Origin: Alopecurus myosuroides
Lineage: Eukaryota; Streptophyta; Magnoliopsida; Poales; Poaceae
NCBI GenBank assembly: GCA_028641055.1
Contig: CM054059.1
Coordinates: forward strand, 436,823,785-436,887,784
Length of the DNA stretch: 64,000 nucleotides
Direction of reading: 5' to 3'
How positions within the stretch are numbered: the first letter of the stretch is position 1; each line of letters starts with the position of its first letter. This document shows, one piece after another, positions 34,240-46,600 of the stretch. A model generated the notes under the pieces. It worked only from the letters and a program-made list of their open reading frames with translations, was not told where the DNA came from and made no database searches. Both the position numbers and the translations under genes were made by a program.

Positions 34240-36170
34240 CATTCGGAATTGCAACTGAGGTTATGTTCATATCTACCAACATATTTATTCCACCCTGGGA
34301 GTCATGGGATCATTTGCTTTATTCCGTCCTTGGAGTCAACACAAGAGGTACGATCTTCAACATATGCAACATATAGCAGCAGAATGCATAAATTGAAATG
34401 CCAGGAATTATAAGCGAGAATAGCAAATATTTGAGAGCCCTTCTCATTATACTGCAGATTACATATTCGGTGGAAAGATAATTCAGTTCAGGATGTCATA
34501 AAGAGGGTCATAGTCATCGATCAGTTCAGAATGTGTACACAAATGGCACAATTTCTTAAACAAAAGTATCAAAAAATTTAAACTTCCAAAAATAAAATGT
34601 TCCAATGATAAAAAAGAGAGTAAATCTATTAAAAATTGCAAGAGGCCATAGCAAATAAATAGTGGACAACAATTTTTTACCACAAACATATGAAATTTTA
34701 TAGATGTAATTCGAACACCAGTAATACAAAAAGCAAGAGGTTAGATCAAAAGAAAGATACGTGCATAAATTAAACACATGAAAATAACAATAATGTTGTT
34801 AGAAGGGTACAGGGAGAGGTTCAGGATATCAATAGCATCTCAAGCACGATAGGATGTTTGTCTATGTATGACTCTACACAACAGAACATGTACCTTTTGT
34901 GCATTGCGCTTTAACTTTCTTTCAATCAGTATGGCACCATCGGGTGGTTATGGTCCACCCCCGTAGTAAAAGATAAAGAACAAATGGTACTGCAATTCGG
35001 TATAGAACAAATAACATAAACACTTGTACTCGAACATGATTAGGTAATTGTATTGCATAAAATGTATAGCTAAGAAAGAGAAATTTTATGCTAACAATAC
35101 AAACAATATGGTGACGCCTAATTGTGCGGCCAAGGATAATCCACTATGCCATTCAATCGCTATATAGAGCTGACAATGATATATGATAAAATAACAATGT
35201 AAAATTTATAGTACATGGAAAATATAAGAACATGGCAATGATATATATTCTGAATCAGTGAACCTAAAAAGAACCAATGTGCCATTCCTTTGATGGAGTC
35301 AAAGAGCAACAGACCTCGCTAACTTCAATATGTCATGTGCAACAATTTAGTGATTTATGCACTGGTCCATGTGCTTGTGTTGGTGTTTGGAAACAAAAAA
35401 ATATTTAGTTCAAAAGATTTTTTATATAGCAAAACTTAACGCGTGAAAGAAAAAGTAAATAACAAATGAGAAATGACTGAAGTTGTTTACTCACAAGATG
35501 GCAAGTTCAAAACAGAGGTTGTACAGAAAGTAGGAGTTCAGAGTCAATGCATCTATATAATAGATGCTTTAAGTGTTTTGATTGACCTCACATCCTTTCA
35601 CAAGTTATGAGAGACAATTTATAAAATCTTGGACAATACAGATCTGAGCAAAACAAATTTATTTTTTGCCAGGTTTGACTAAAGTTCTAAATATAAAGAT
35701 GGGGTTTTGCAATGTAATGCAACAGTGCTAATGCCAAAGTCATTTCACCTATTCTGAAGCATGGCCGTGGAAGCATCCTACAATTGATGCAACTCGGTAC
35801 TTGATAGCTCCACAGCTAAACTTCTCTAGTTCGGCATCCCCTTCAAAATACTCCTTCATTTGTTTCTACAATGGCAAAGAAAATACAGTACCTTGGGACC
35901 TAAAAAATGTTGTTAGGAACTGACATGAAAGACAATATGAGGCCATCCTGTCATGTTGAGTACACCTTGTTCATCAACTCATGCATCTCGGTGAGAATAT
36001 GTAAGGTTGCAATTGATCAGAGTAACTAAAATCGCTTATCTGCATTGTCTAAACATAGATGGTACATATCATTCCAATTACATGTTGTCTAATCCGAAGC
36101 AATAGCTTATCTGCATTGTGGTTCACACTGAGCAGAACTTCAATAATTATGTACCAATATAAAATAGGTT
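34240..36170. other. Unassigned AT-rich DNA
   Basis: I see no gene, RNA or element boundary here. Open frames are short and of low-complexity composition. Confidence 0.4.
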
Positions 36171-36179
36171 CAGATTATG

Positions 36180-36720
36180 CAATTACGATACATATTATCA
36201 AATTTCCGCATTGAACCTGTTGTCGAGGAGCCCGCCGCCTTGGAGGACCAGTCCGCCGTCGAGCTAGCTGCAGGGACGGGAGGTGACGTCCTCACGACGG
36301 GCAGGGCGGTCGGCGGCCGCGACGGGCATGCTGGTGACGAGCGGCGTCTTCCTCACGACGGGTCGGCGCGGCATCCTGGAATACGGGGGCGTGGGGGCAG
36401 CGCAGCGGTGTAGAGGCAGGGCGGCACGAACGGGTACACTGGTGATGGGGGGAGGCTTCCTTAGGACGGCCGACGGACAGGGATCGGCGTAGAGGCAGGG
36501 AATGCGGAGGCTGCGCCGTCCTACACGAGCAGTGCGGCGTTGCGATCTTCCTGTCCTTGGCACTGAATGCGTCGTGTGTGGCGGGCGGCGCTGCGCGGCT
36601 TGGACATGACATGAAGGATCAATCAAGGCTTGATATCCCGTTGATTGTGCTTTGATTGCGCTTTCCCTTTTTTGGAGTATATTTGCGTGCGTAGGCAGGC
36701 AGCCATGCATCCCGTTAATT
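36180..36720. other. GC-rich island, unidentified
   Basis: A sharp rise in GC content with repeated ACGGG...GGCGTCTTCCTCACGACGG and GGCTTCCTTAGGACGGCC elements. Frames open on both strands show no family motif. It could be a captured exon, a promoter-like CpG island or an old element leader. Confidence 0.3.
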
Positions 36721-37149
36721 GCGCCATGGCATTTATTGTGGCTTTTTTTTCCGCGGAGTGTGTACGCGAGCGGGGATGCCAGAGTTTTCGTCCGCCTCTC
36801 TAATTTGCTAGATGCACACAGGTGCGGGTAAATTGCTAATTTTCACCGTTAGATGCTAATTAATGGGCCTTACCGTGAGACTATTATTGGTCATGGTTGT
36901 TCTGTGTGCAGCAGACGGTATGGTCATAGCGATGAATATGTTTGCTCTTTTTATAGTAGTGGAGATCAGTGTGCTTAATCATGATTTATTATGTTGACAT
37001 TATCCATGAGATAAAAAAGTTGATAGTCGAAGCATTGCTACTACATCTTCCTTTGTGTTAGATTTAAATAATTTTGACAAGATAATAGTACCCTGAGAAC
37101 TAACAAGTCATGACTTTCTATACCGTTTCATGCCTCCAAAGCATTATTC

Positions 37150-37570
37150 ATGAAAAATTCTAACTTGATGATCCTTATTGTTTGTTAGATGTCAACTAGA
37201 AATAGTTGCTTTGGATCACTTAAATTATCCTAGTTTATATGATTTACGTTACTTGATCAACACCGTGTTTGGTAGCATTAAACTTCAAAAATTATTTTGT
37301 TATCATTTACATACTTGAGGACGAGTATGAATTAAGTTTGTGGATGCTAATACGTCCATAAAATATATGTAATTTTTTTATTGGTTCATGCTACTTTTGT
37401 ATCATGGCTACATGTTTCTATTATGGTTTAATACCATTTTTCTGGACTAGCCTATTAAATATTAAAAGGATGCCAACTCTGTCGTTTCTAAGTTTCTGAA
37501 AAAAAACTGTTAAATAAAAGTTATCGGAGAAATCTCCAAAAAATTCTATAATATCTAACTTTGCAAATAG
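37150..37570 (+). mobile_element. Gypsy retrotransposon 3' end: polypurine tract and LTR start, degenerate
   Basis: TACTTGAGGACGAGTATGAA then TTAAGTTTGTGGATGCTAATACGTC is a decayed form of the gypsy 3' end (CTCGAGGACGAG, then a purine tract, then an LTR start TGATACGTC). The following 200 bases (TTCATGCTACTTTTGTATC, TTTTCTGGACTAGCCTATTAA) resemble the first part of such LTRs. It is truncated downstream. Confidence 0.55.
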
Positions 37571-38112
37571 AATACAGAGAGCCAAAACTTGCTAGCGGGA
37601 AAGGGGGGCCACAAACGCCACGCAGCCTTGGGTCACAGGCCAGGAGGTAGCCGCGGGTCCCACCTGCTTGCCCCTCACATATTGCCCCTAGGGAGGAAAG
37701 TGACGCTAGACAGCGTCTACCCAAAAACCAGGTCTAGGGATTCCCCGAAGCGATTATGCAGGAGCGTGGACTCCGCCGCCGATGTCTTCAGCAAGGATAC
37801 AACGCCCACGGGAGCCGCCATCGACAGCTCCAATAGGAGCACGGGCGGCCCATCGCGCCCACCAAGATCCGGACCGACGCCTTGTTAACCAATCCCGCAA
37901 GAACCATCGATAGCCAGAGCAAATGTTGGGGCTTGATCTGCTGCCACATGGTCCCATGACATATCGACAAGAAATGTTGTCATAAGTCGTGACTAGCCAC
38001 ACCATGTGGAGGTGACGACCAGCGGTAGGCCACGCACAACCAGCACCGGCCTAGCCCCCTACCACCTAACTATTGGCCCTGGCGTTGCCGGGCTCGTGCG
38101 CGCCTGGGCAGG
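37571..38112. other. Unassigned GC-rich DNA
   Basis: Moderately GC-rich, with open frames on both strands lacking recognisable motifs. Its right edge is the insertion site of the second CACTA element. Confidence 0.35.
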
Positions 38113-38360
38113 CACTACGGGATGCAGTCTATACGCCGACGGCGGACCCCGTCGCCGTAGGGGTAGACCGACGGTGGACGTCGGCGTATAGGTAGGCCGG
38201 TTTTTTAAAAAAAATCAAAACTTTTTTTTTCAAATTTTTTATTTACTTTTTTCTGCAATTTTTTATTTCACTTGATTAACCACTTAAGCAGACTATTGAC
38301 ACATTTATCTTTTTCTCTAACCATTTTTTATTTTAATCTAAATTACTCGCTTCTACTAAC

Positions 38361-38414
38361 ACTTCCCGATCGGTCACCCATCCTCAGATTGCTCCAGCCC
38401 TAGCACGCTTAACT
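38361..38414 (-). ncRNA. 5S rRNA-like segment (A-box to C-box) inside CACTA
   Basis: On the minus strand: AGTTAAGCGTGCTAGGGC, a 14-base spacer, then AGGATGGGTGACCGATCGGG and AAGT. This matches the internal promoter half of plant 5S rRNA (AAGTTAAGCGTGCTTGGGC ... AGGATGGGTGACC ... GGGAAGT), recalled from general knowledge. The 5' half of 5S is absent, so it is a derived fragment, not a gene. The inverted relative at 42514-42569 has the same segment. Confidence 0.7.
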
Positions 38415-38949
38415 ACGTACTTCCTTCCCTATGAGGGGCCTAGAAACAACGGATGTTTTGCTGACAATAGTATCCAATCAGTCCTGTTAACCATTGGACC
38501 ATCATGTCACCCTATTTTATTTTGTGAATTCAAAAAAATATTTAAATAAAAAATAATAGCTAATAATAATCTTGAATTTAAATAATAATTAATATTTTTA
38601 CTTTTCTATTTAATATTGAATAATTCATATCTATAAATACGTAAATCGAAATTTGACAAATAATATGTCCATATTGATTAGAAAAATGAGAGAAATTCAA
38701 ATATGACATCCATATAATATTTTTATCATGTATAGAACTATACTAAGTGAGATGTTTAGTGTATAGGGCTATGGTCACCCAACCAAATTAGGTGTCGAAA
38801 TTAGGGTTCGTGGAGAAAACAAGCCAAACTTGGGCACCAAATTAGCAAACCATGTTAGAATTTGGCAAGATATGGAAAAGTGGAGCACAATTGTATTGCA
38901 AACAAACATAGACCTAGGTTTGTAAAGTTGCAAACAAACAGATATTTTC

Positions 38950-40640
38950 CTTTTCATTTAAAAAAAGTCCATTTTCCATTTTTCGAGTGCAAAAAATGAG
39001 TTTTTTTTGTGTAGGACCAACCACAAATATGTTGCACAACTTGGGAGATGCATTTTTTGAAAATACTAGACCATGTTATATGCACATAACCAAAAAAAAA
39101 TCCTATGAAAAAGTTTCCATCCACCTCTTTTAAAAAACACAAATTTCTGCCGATTCAGCTGAAAACTGATTAAATTTGAACTACAGGTATCTCATAATTT
39201 GCTCATGATTTTTGGCAAAAGTAATTCTTAGGTACGCAACTACCTATTTCATCATAGATACACCAAGAGTTTCCCAATATTCAATCCCTAGCTACGAACG
39301 GTCATGCCCGTCGTCTTGACTTTTTCCTGAAACCGGCTTCGAAAATTCCAGAAAATTCAAAACAACCCAAAATGATGCAAAACCTTCCCGTGGTGTCATT
39401 ATATATGTCCTAGTATCCACCAAAAATAGTAAACTTGGAATACGGCAGTTGTGTTGAAAATGTGTTCACAAAAATAAGTTATCTCCTCCGAACATTCTAG
39501 GGTTTCGGGCCAAATGACGGGTGTTATGGCCAAATCCATGGCATAGTTTTTTTAAATGTGCCCATATTCCACATAAACATGCATCTTAGAAGCACGGATA
39601 ATGTTGATGGAGCAAATTTTCCTTTTCATTAAATTAAAAAAAATCCATTTTCCGAGTGTTAAAAATGGGTTTTCTTATAAGACCTACCACAAATATGTTG
39701 CACAACTTGGGAGATGCATTTTTTTGAAAATACTAGACCATTTTATATGCATAAATAACCAATTTGTTTCCTATGAAAAGGTTTCCATCCACCTATTTTG
39801 AAAAACATAAGTTTCTGCCAATTCAGTTTGGAAACTGATCAAATTTGAACTACAGGTACCTCATAGTTTGCTCATGATTTTTGGCAAAAATCATTTTTAG
39901 GTACACAACTACCTATTTCATCATAGATACACCAAAAGTTTCTCAACATTCAACCCCTAGCTACGAACGGGCATGCCTGTCATCTTGACTTTTTCCTCAA
40001 ACTGGCTTAGAAAATTCCAAAAAAATCAAAACAACCCAAAATGATGCAAAACCTTCCACGTGGTGTCGTTACATATGTCCTAGTATCCAGAAAAAGTAAT
40101 AAACTTGGAATACGACAGTTGTGTTGAAAATGTGTTCACAAAAATAAGCTATCTCCTCCGAACATTTTATGGTTTCGGGCCAAATGACGAGTGTTATGGC
40201 CAAATCCATGACATAGTTTGTTTCAATGTGCCATATTCCACATAAACATGCATCTTGAAAACTCGGACAATATTGACGGAGGAAGTTTTCCTTTTCATTG
40301 AATAAAAAAATATTTTCTATTTTCCGAGTGTCCAAATTGGTTTTTTTTTTGTAAAGGAACTACCACAAATATGTTATAAATTTGGAAGATACATTTTTCT
40401 TAAAATACTAGACCATGTTATATGCTCAAATAACCAATTTTTTTCTATTAAAAGGTTTCCATCCACCTTTTTTGAAAAACACAAGTTTCTGCCGATTCAG
40501 TTGGAATCTGGTCAAATTTGAACTACAGGTACCTCATAGTTTGCTCATGATTTTTAGCAAAAATTATTTTTAGGTACAAAACTACCTATTTCATCATAGA
40601 TACAATAAGAGTTTCTCGATATTCAACCTTTAGCTCTGTT
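38950..40640. repeat. ~670-bp internal tandem repeat, two full copies and one truncated
   Basis: TTTTCCTTTTCATT starts copies near 38947, 39617 and 40287. Each has TTTCTGCC.ATTCAG, AAATTTGAACTACAGGTA, ACTACCTATTTCATCATAGA and CCCTAGCTACGAACGG. The third copy breaks off at about 40635. The same sequence is present once, inverted, at 6230-6850 in the first CACTA element. Confidence 0.88.
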
Positions 40641-41003
40641 GGAGAAAAACCCAGTTTATAGGTCTACACCCGGTAACCGTTAACCCTTTCTTGTTTGTTC
40701 CGTTCTTACTCATGGAATTTTTTGAAGAATGTAGCTTGAGCAATATGTATGATGATGGATATCTGTTTCTCCTTTTCGAAACGAGCTAAAGAACGTCGAA
40801 ATTCGAGTTCGAATGCAAAAGCTATGCTCAAAATGGTAAGTAAGTAAAAAAAAAACTAAGATACGCCGACGGGGTTGCCGTCGGCGTAGCCCAATTTTTT
40901 TTTCATTATGGGTTACCATGTCGGGGATACGCCGACGGCCCCGATATTTGGCCGTTGGCGTATAAAATGGCCGTCGACGTTTTTAGCTTATCCCGTAGTG
41001 AGG

Positions 41004-42200
41004 AGTACCCCCGCGCCCCACGCTCTAGAGTTCCCAAGTCGGGCGTAGCGAGAGGACAACTAGTTTGCCTCAAGGTCTAGCCGCCATGGTTGAAGAAGGG
41101 CCACCGCCATAGATCGCATGGCGTCCTACACTGCTATGGGCGGAGACCGTTGCGTCGTCCGCTGCACAGGCTTCGTTCGCCAGCTTCCTCTGCCAGCGGC
41201 GAGTGAGGTGTGGGATGGTGACGGCGGCAGATGGGGGTGCCCCGGTGCGGCAGGTGAAAGCCGGACGGGAGCGGGTGAACTCGCTTATGTGAGTAGACCC
41301 AGTAGGCACTTTCACTGGTGAGATCATTTTTGAAGGAGCAACGTCGGCTTCATGGGTAGAAAATGTTTTTTTTTTGTTTTCTTTTTTGCAACAATCCCGG
41401 ATAGAAATGTTCTTTGACTCGGCAATGCCCAACTTGGCGTGCGATCGAATACACGTGCACGCCAATTATGCACTTTTGTTCTCGACTTTGAGCAACTCAA
41501 ATCAGCAAGCTACTTCAAGTTGCGTCGTCTAAAAAGAAAAGGATAGAAGTACATGAACTTCGGCTCTGCAAAAGGGCTTCTGCTTCGGTGTCTCCCCCTA
41601 ACAAAACTAAAATACATTAACGGTTGAGATCGCTCCATACCCCTTCGTAATTAAGGGTATGATGGTCATTGATAAACTATTAAATAGTCATTATCGACTA
41701 ATTGGGCCTTGTGTTGGCATCGTTTTCCTACGGCATGAAAATATTCTTATATGTGTGAGGCTTGCCTATAGTAGAGTTACATGGTTATCGCTTTTTTTAC
41801 ATTGGACGGTTCTCGGGCAGTTTTCTAGTTAGTATACATATGGTTGTATGGTCATTGTGTATGGACGTCGCAAGACCGGCGAAGTCTAATATGATTAACA
41901 ACTAATTAACATTAATTAATTGTAAGCATCAGCGTAAACAAAAGAGACTGAGCGTATATTTGCTTCAAGCCGAGGCAGAATTTAGCCATCTGGAACTCAG
42001 TTGCTAACGAGGTCAAGCGTTAATCGTACCTAAACTAAGTGTTGTATATGGCCATGATAGTTCAGGTCTCTAGCTGGCTCGTGAAAGGCTGAAAGCCAGG
42101 AGAGAGATTGCTGAAGACAGCGCGGTGTTAACTGGATACGCAAGTAAATTAAACTGTACTAATTGCGTTCCAACGCTGCAAGCGCGGAGTAGAAAAGTTT
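41004..42200. other. Unassigned DNA with one isolated MULE-like terminus
   Basis: 41100-41330 is GC-rich and gene-like but unidentified. At 41573-41660, GGGCTTCTGCTTCGGTGTCTC then CCATACCCCTTCGTAATTAAG closely resembles the left terminus of the MULE at 47424. No matching right end is found within the window. Confidence 0.4.
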
Positions 42201-42915
42201 TCAGAGTGTGTACTAATTTCTCTATTTTTTTAATCGATTTAGACATTTTATTTGTTAAATTTCGATTTACGGATCTAAAGATATGAATTATTCTATATAA
42301 AATAATTTATTCAAAAAATAGAGTAATTTCTAACATTGTATTGTTATTATTCAAAAAAAATCATTATATAATCATTGTTATTTATTCAATTTTTTAAAAA
42401 TATAAACAATAGAAAAGTTTAACATCATACCCCACGGGTTAATATGATTGATATGATAATAATATCAGTAAGTTCTAACATTTAATTTGGAATCTAATTT
42501 GGAAAAAAACTCAAAAGTTAAGCGTGCTTGGGCTGGAGGAATTTCAGGATGGATGATCGAACGGGAAGTTTGACTAAGTTAACTATGTTGACCAGATTAA
42601 TTGTGTAATTAGATATTAAGTATTTGGCTAAGTGCAAAATTCCGGAATAGGGTTTAAAAAAGTTCAAAAAAAATTGGAATAAAATTTCGCTTTTTTTTAT
42701 TTTTTAAAAAGATTATTTTGAAAATATTATGCCAACATCTTTGAATTTTTTTGAATTTTTTTAATTATTTTGAATAGGGAGAGTTAGGCCGACGGTTTTT
42801 AGTACGCCAACGATAATTCGGCCTATGCCGACACCCTGTTACGCCGACGGCAACCATCGGTGTAGTCTATGCTGACGGCTTTTGGCCGTCCACGTATTAA
42901 CGCATTCCTGTAGTG
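42200..42915. mobile_element. Truncated CACTA end, inverted relative of the 38113-41000 element
   Basis: Ends in CGCATTCCTGTAGTG, the inverse of CACTACAGGAATGCG. It has GCCGACGG subterminal motifs at 42785-42895. Reading inward it matches the inverse of 38113-38700 (TTAAATTTCGATTTACGGATC, AGATATGAATTATTC and the 5S-like segment). No other end is found, so this copy is truncated. Confidence 0.75.
42514..42569 (+). ncRNA. 5S rRNA-like segment, second copy
   Basis: Reads AAAGTTAAGCGTGCTTGGGC, a short spacer, then AGGATGGATGATC and GGGAAGT. Nineteen bases (AAGTTAAGCGTGCTTGGGC) appear identical to the plant 5S A-box region. As in the other copy, only the 3' half of 5S is present. Confidence 0.7.
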
Positions 42916-43183
42916 CACAACTGATGTCACTCGCACCGGGAGGAGACGCCTACGTACAGTGTCCCGGGCGTGTGGCCAGCAACCCAACATAAGCGCACAC
43001 TGATGGTCAAAGCGTGGCACCAGAACCGTATAAAATGACCCCCAATTTGTAGCAACACATAATTTGTCCTTCACCATTCTACAATGTTACAAATGATAGG
43101 AAACAAACTGGTTCAATGTTAATCATTCCATGTTATTACAAATGATAGGAATAAAAAAAATCTGGTGTTCATCATCCGACAAT

Positions 43184-43352
43184 CCTCCGTTCAATTTTAT
43201 AAGGCACGGTACACATTTTGTTTAATTTACATTGATATTAAAATCGGTGAATCTACACGCGCTAAATATGTCTATATACACTCACTCATTTTGATATGAA
43301 ATGTATACTAAACTAAAATGTGTATCATGCCTTATAAAAGTGAATAGAGGAA
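43184..43352. mobile_element. Short MITE-like inverted repeat (~170 bp)
   Basis: CCTCCGTTCAATTTTATAAG then GCACGGTACACATTTTGTTTA is mirrored by AAACTAAAATGTGTATCATG then CCTTATAAAAGTGAATAGAGG. This is a MITE layout. A target duplication is not clear. It lies about 260 bp beyond the 3' end of the NLR gene. Confidence 0.6.
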
Positions 43353-43611
43353 GTGTTACAAATCACAGAAGCAAATAAATCCAGTGGTCATCATTCCACA
43401 TTGTTACATGGCATTTTGCGTTTGTCCGTGGTTTAAAATGCAACGGAGAGGCATATGTTAGGTTTGAGCCTTGCATCTTAAATTTTGGAAGGACTTGATC
43501 TCATGTCCTTGACAAACGAATCAGAAACAAATCAGCAATCTGAATGGCTTTTATCATTCACCGAACACGATCGCATCGAAGGAATTTAAATATGTACCTT
43601 TCGGGATGTGC

Positions 43612-46600
43612 TCAATAAGTTCGTGATTTGGACCAGTGGTCGTTACACAATTGCTCGAACTCGGGATTGCAGGCCCAAACTGTAAACTCCTCAAGAGCCT
43701 TAGGCAGTGTTCCAATCGACAGCAGATTCATGCAATACTTAATATGCAGTGTCTTGAGAGATGTAAGCTGCTCCATGCCTGGCAAGGCATCCCAGCTGCA
43801 TCTATAAAGACTTAAAAAATGAAGACGAGTGAAAGCCCCAAGGTCAGGAGCAAGTCTCTCTTGCCTCCATTCGATGAGAGTAAGTTCTTGTAGGTTGCTT
43901 AAACTGCCATTATGCCCATCCTTCATCCAGTTTGGTAACGTCATACCTTGGTACTTCCTTATTTCTAGTCTTCCAAGATACTTGGACGGGCACAGACCCT
44001 CGAGCACCTCTGCTTCAACTTCTGGACTGCTGCTCGGCTTATCCCATACAAGTACAAGTTCTGTGAGTTTTTCCTTGCCAGCAAGATTGACTTCAAGAGC
44101 CGCCTCCTTGCTCTCAACATTCTCAAGACATCGGATCTGCAGCTTGTCTTGTAGCTTATTTAGGTGTTTCAGCTGACGCGGCTCATACCCCTTTTTCTTC
44201 CTTATCGTGAATATAGGTAATATTTGGAGCCATGTCAGCCTGCCAATGCTCGGAAAATCCAGAGGTGAGTTGCAGAATACACGGCGCAAGTTGATAAGGT
44301 TCATCATATCGCCACCAGAAAACGTCAAATCAATGCAATTCCCAAAATCTACCATCTGCATATGGTAAAGCTTGGTAAAAGCGCCCGGTAAAGTTAGCTT
44401 GGTAACTGAACGGACACTAAAAGCAAAATAACGCAAATGCTTCATCTGACCAATAGAATCTGGGAATGAGAATGTAGTAAGACCAATTCCACTGAAATTT
44501 AAATTCAGTACCCGCAATTTTTGCAGCCCCATCAACATAGTGAACATACTAGTTGCAAAGACTTTGTCCTTGGGTGATTTAACCTGTATATTTTCACCGA
44601 TGATGAGAGTCCGTAAATTTTTTAATTCAGATATCTTCTCGGTAAGCATATCTCTACTATAAGCCCCAACATAAAGATATCGAACATCTTGAAGATCAGC
44701 TTCAGGACCTTCTGTGCAGCCTTTCTCAATCTTAAAGCAATCTCTTCCGGCAACCTCCTCTGCTAAATCACACAAAAGATCATGAATTGTAAAGTAATCA
44801 ACATCACATCCATAATTATATGGCGCAAGTGACCGCTCTTTCCCTCCTAGTTGGAGAAATGAGGCCGATAATAATTCATAAAAATAGTTCTTAGCAACAT
44901 CTTCCATTTCCTCTTCAGGCTTACTAGTCTTTATAAACCCTTCTGCGACCCACAACTTTACTAATTCATCCCGTTTCAAATGATGTCCTCTTGGGAAAAT
45001 ACTGCAGTAAGCGAAGCATCGCCTGACCTGCTCATCAAGATACTGGTAGCTCCACCACAGAGCTCCCATCGTATTGTTCATAAGATCCCGATCTTTCTCA
45101 CTCCTCCAGAACTCAACAGTCTGTCTCTCATGAAGACGTGAACCCACTGTTCTGGCTGCTAGAGGTGATCTCTTCAGTTTTTTTGCAATGTCCTCTCCAA
45201 TCATTTCAAGTATTCTTCGATCATGGTCACCTATCCTTGCATCTCGAAGTGCATAATGCATGAATATTTCAAAGAACACTTCATCGTCCAGGTCTGATAT
45301 TGGAATACATCTCTCTTTTACAGCACCAAGAGCTACTAATGCAGCTTCAGTTCGACTAGTCACCAAGATTCTACTTCCTGCCTTCCCAACATGCAGCGGA
45401 GAAATTAACATTTGTAGTTCCTCTCGGTCTTCCGAGTTGCTAATGTTGTACCAGACATCATCCAGAACCAACAAAATCCGTTTTCCACGCAATTCCTCCT
45501 CCAGACTTTCTTTTAGGACGTTAAGGCTGCTGAACTTCGGGGGTACTTTCTTTGTAGCCCCCTCAAACATCTGACTGAAAATGGAATCCAAAGCGACTTT
45601 CTGGGAAACATGAACCCACATGACAATATCGAAATGATCTTCCCTTTTCTCTTGCTTGTAGTTTTTCTCATGATCATAAACACACTGTGCAAGTGTTGAT
45701 TTCCCAGATCCAGCGATACCATGAATGCCAATTACAGAATAGCATGTACGACTGAAGGTGTTTACTTGACAATGGTCTTCCTTCTCATGAAGCATTGCTA
45801 TGATGTTGTCACGATCCTGATCTCGGCCAATTACTCGTAGCGGAGGGCCTGCAGTAGTTCCTGCAGTACGTAAACCGGCAGCGACAGCTCGTCTCCCATT
45901 ATCATTACTTACACTTGGCAAGTTAAGTTGTTCCAAAACATCACATGCATCACTTATAGCACTCTCTATCTTCTTTAGAGTCTTCTTCAACTCCACTTTT
46001 GACATACCACTCTCCTGCAAAACCAAATAGCAGGTAAGTAGAGGCTACCAAGAACTCTGTTTGAAGATTATACTTATAAATTATGAATATAGACTTTGCT
46101 CCATATCCCAATGCCAAGGAACAGAATTTTTCTCCCTTTCCTTGTTAATATCTAGAGAAAGGCAAAGCACTGCGTGAAGAGAATCTACGCCTGTGGAAGG
46201 ACGACGTGGCTGCGAAATGGAGGGTGTCGAGATCAGGAGCGCGCCGTGTCCCCTTGCTTCTCGGCATCCCTAGGCGCCATATTGTCAATATACCTTGTTG
46301 ATCTCCTACGCTGTGGGTGCGACATGTGGTGATTGTGGGAGGCGTAGATTCGTTTCAGCCGCCCACCAGCATTGCGGATGGGTCCAACCTTTTCCGCTAC
46401 TTAGACTAGTCACAATGAGGAGTATCATAAACTAGTATCACGCATATGATATTAGTCTATGTTACTACTCTTACAGTGGGTAGTAACATATTTGTAGTAT
46501 CATATTGTATTGTATTTATTTCATTGTAGACTAATCTTGTGTTGAGTTGCGTTATATTACGGTATCTACCTATGATACCATCAGGCATGTGCCAATGCAC

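Larger units (their letters stand above)
38113..41000. mobile_element. Complete 2.9-kb non-autonomous CACTA element
   Basis: The left end is CACTACGGGATGCAG and the right end is the inverse of CACTACGGGATAAGC, identical over 11 bases. AGG flanks both ends (38110-38112 and 41001-41003). Subterminal TACGCCGACGGC/GCCGTCGGCGTA repeats occur at both ends (38130-38200 and 40860-40985). There is no transposase. The interior has three copies of a ~670-bp repeat and a 5S rRNA-like segment. Confidence 0.93.

Noticed and set aside
43829..44176. 115-aa plus-strand frame opposite the NLR LRR region
   Set aside because: Antisense shadow of a conserved coding exon with no independent motif.
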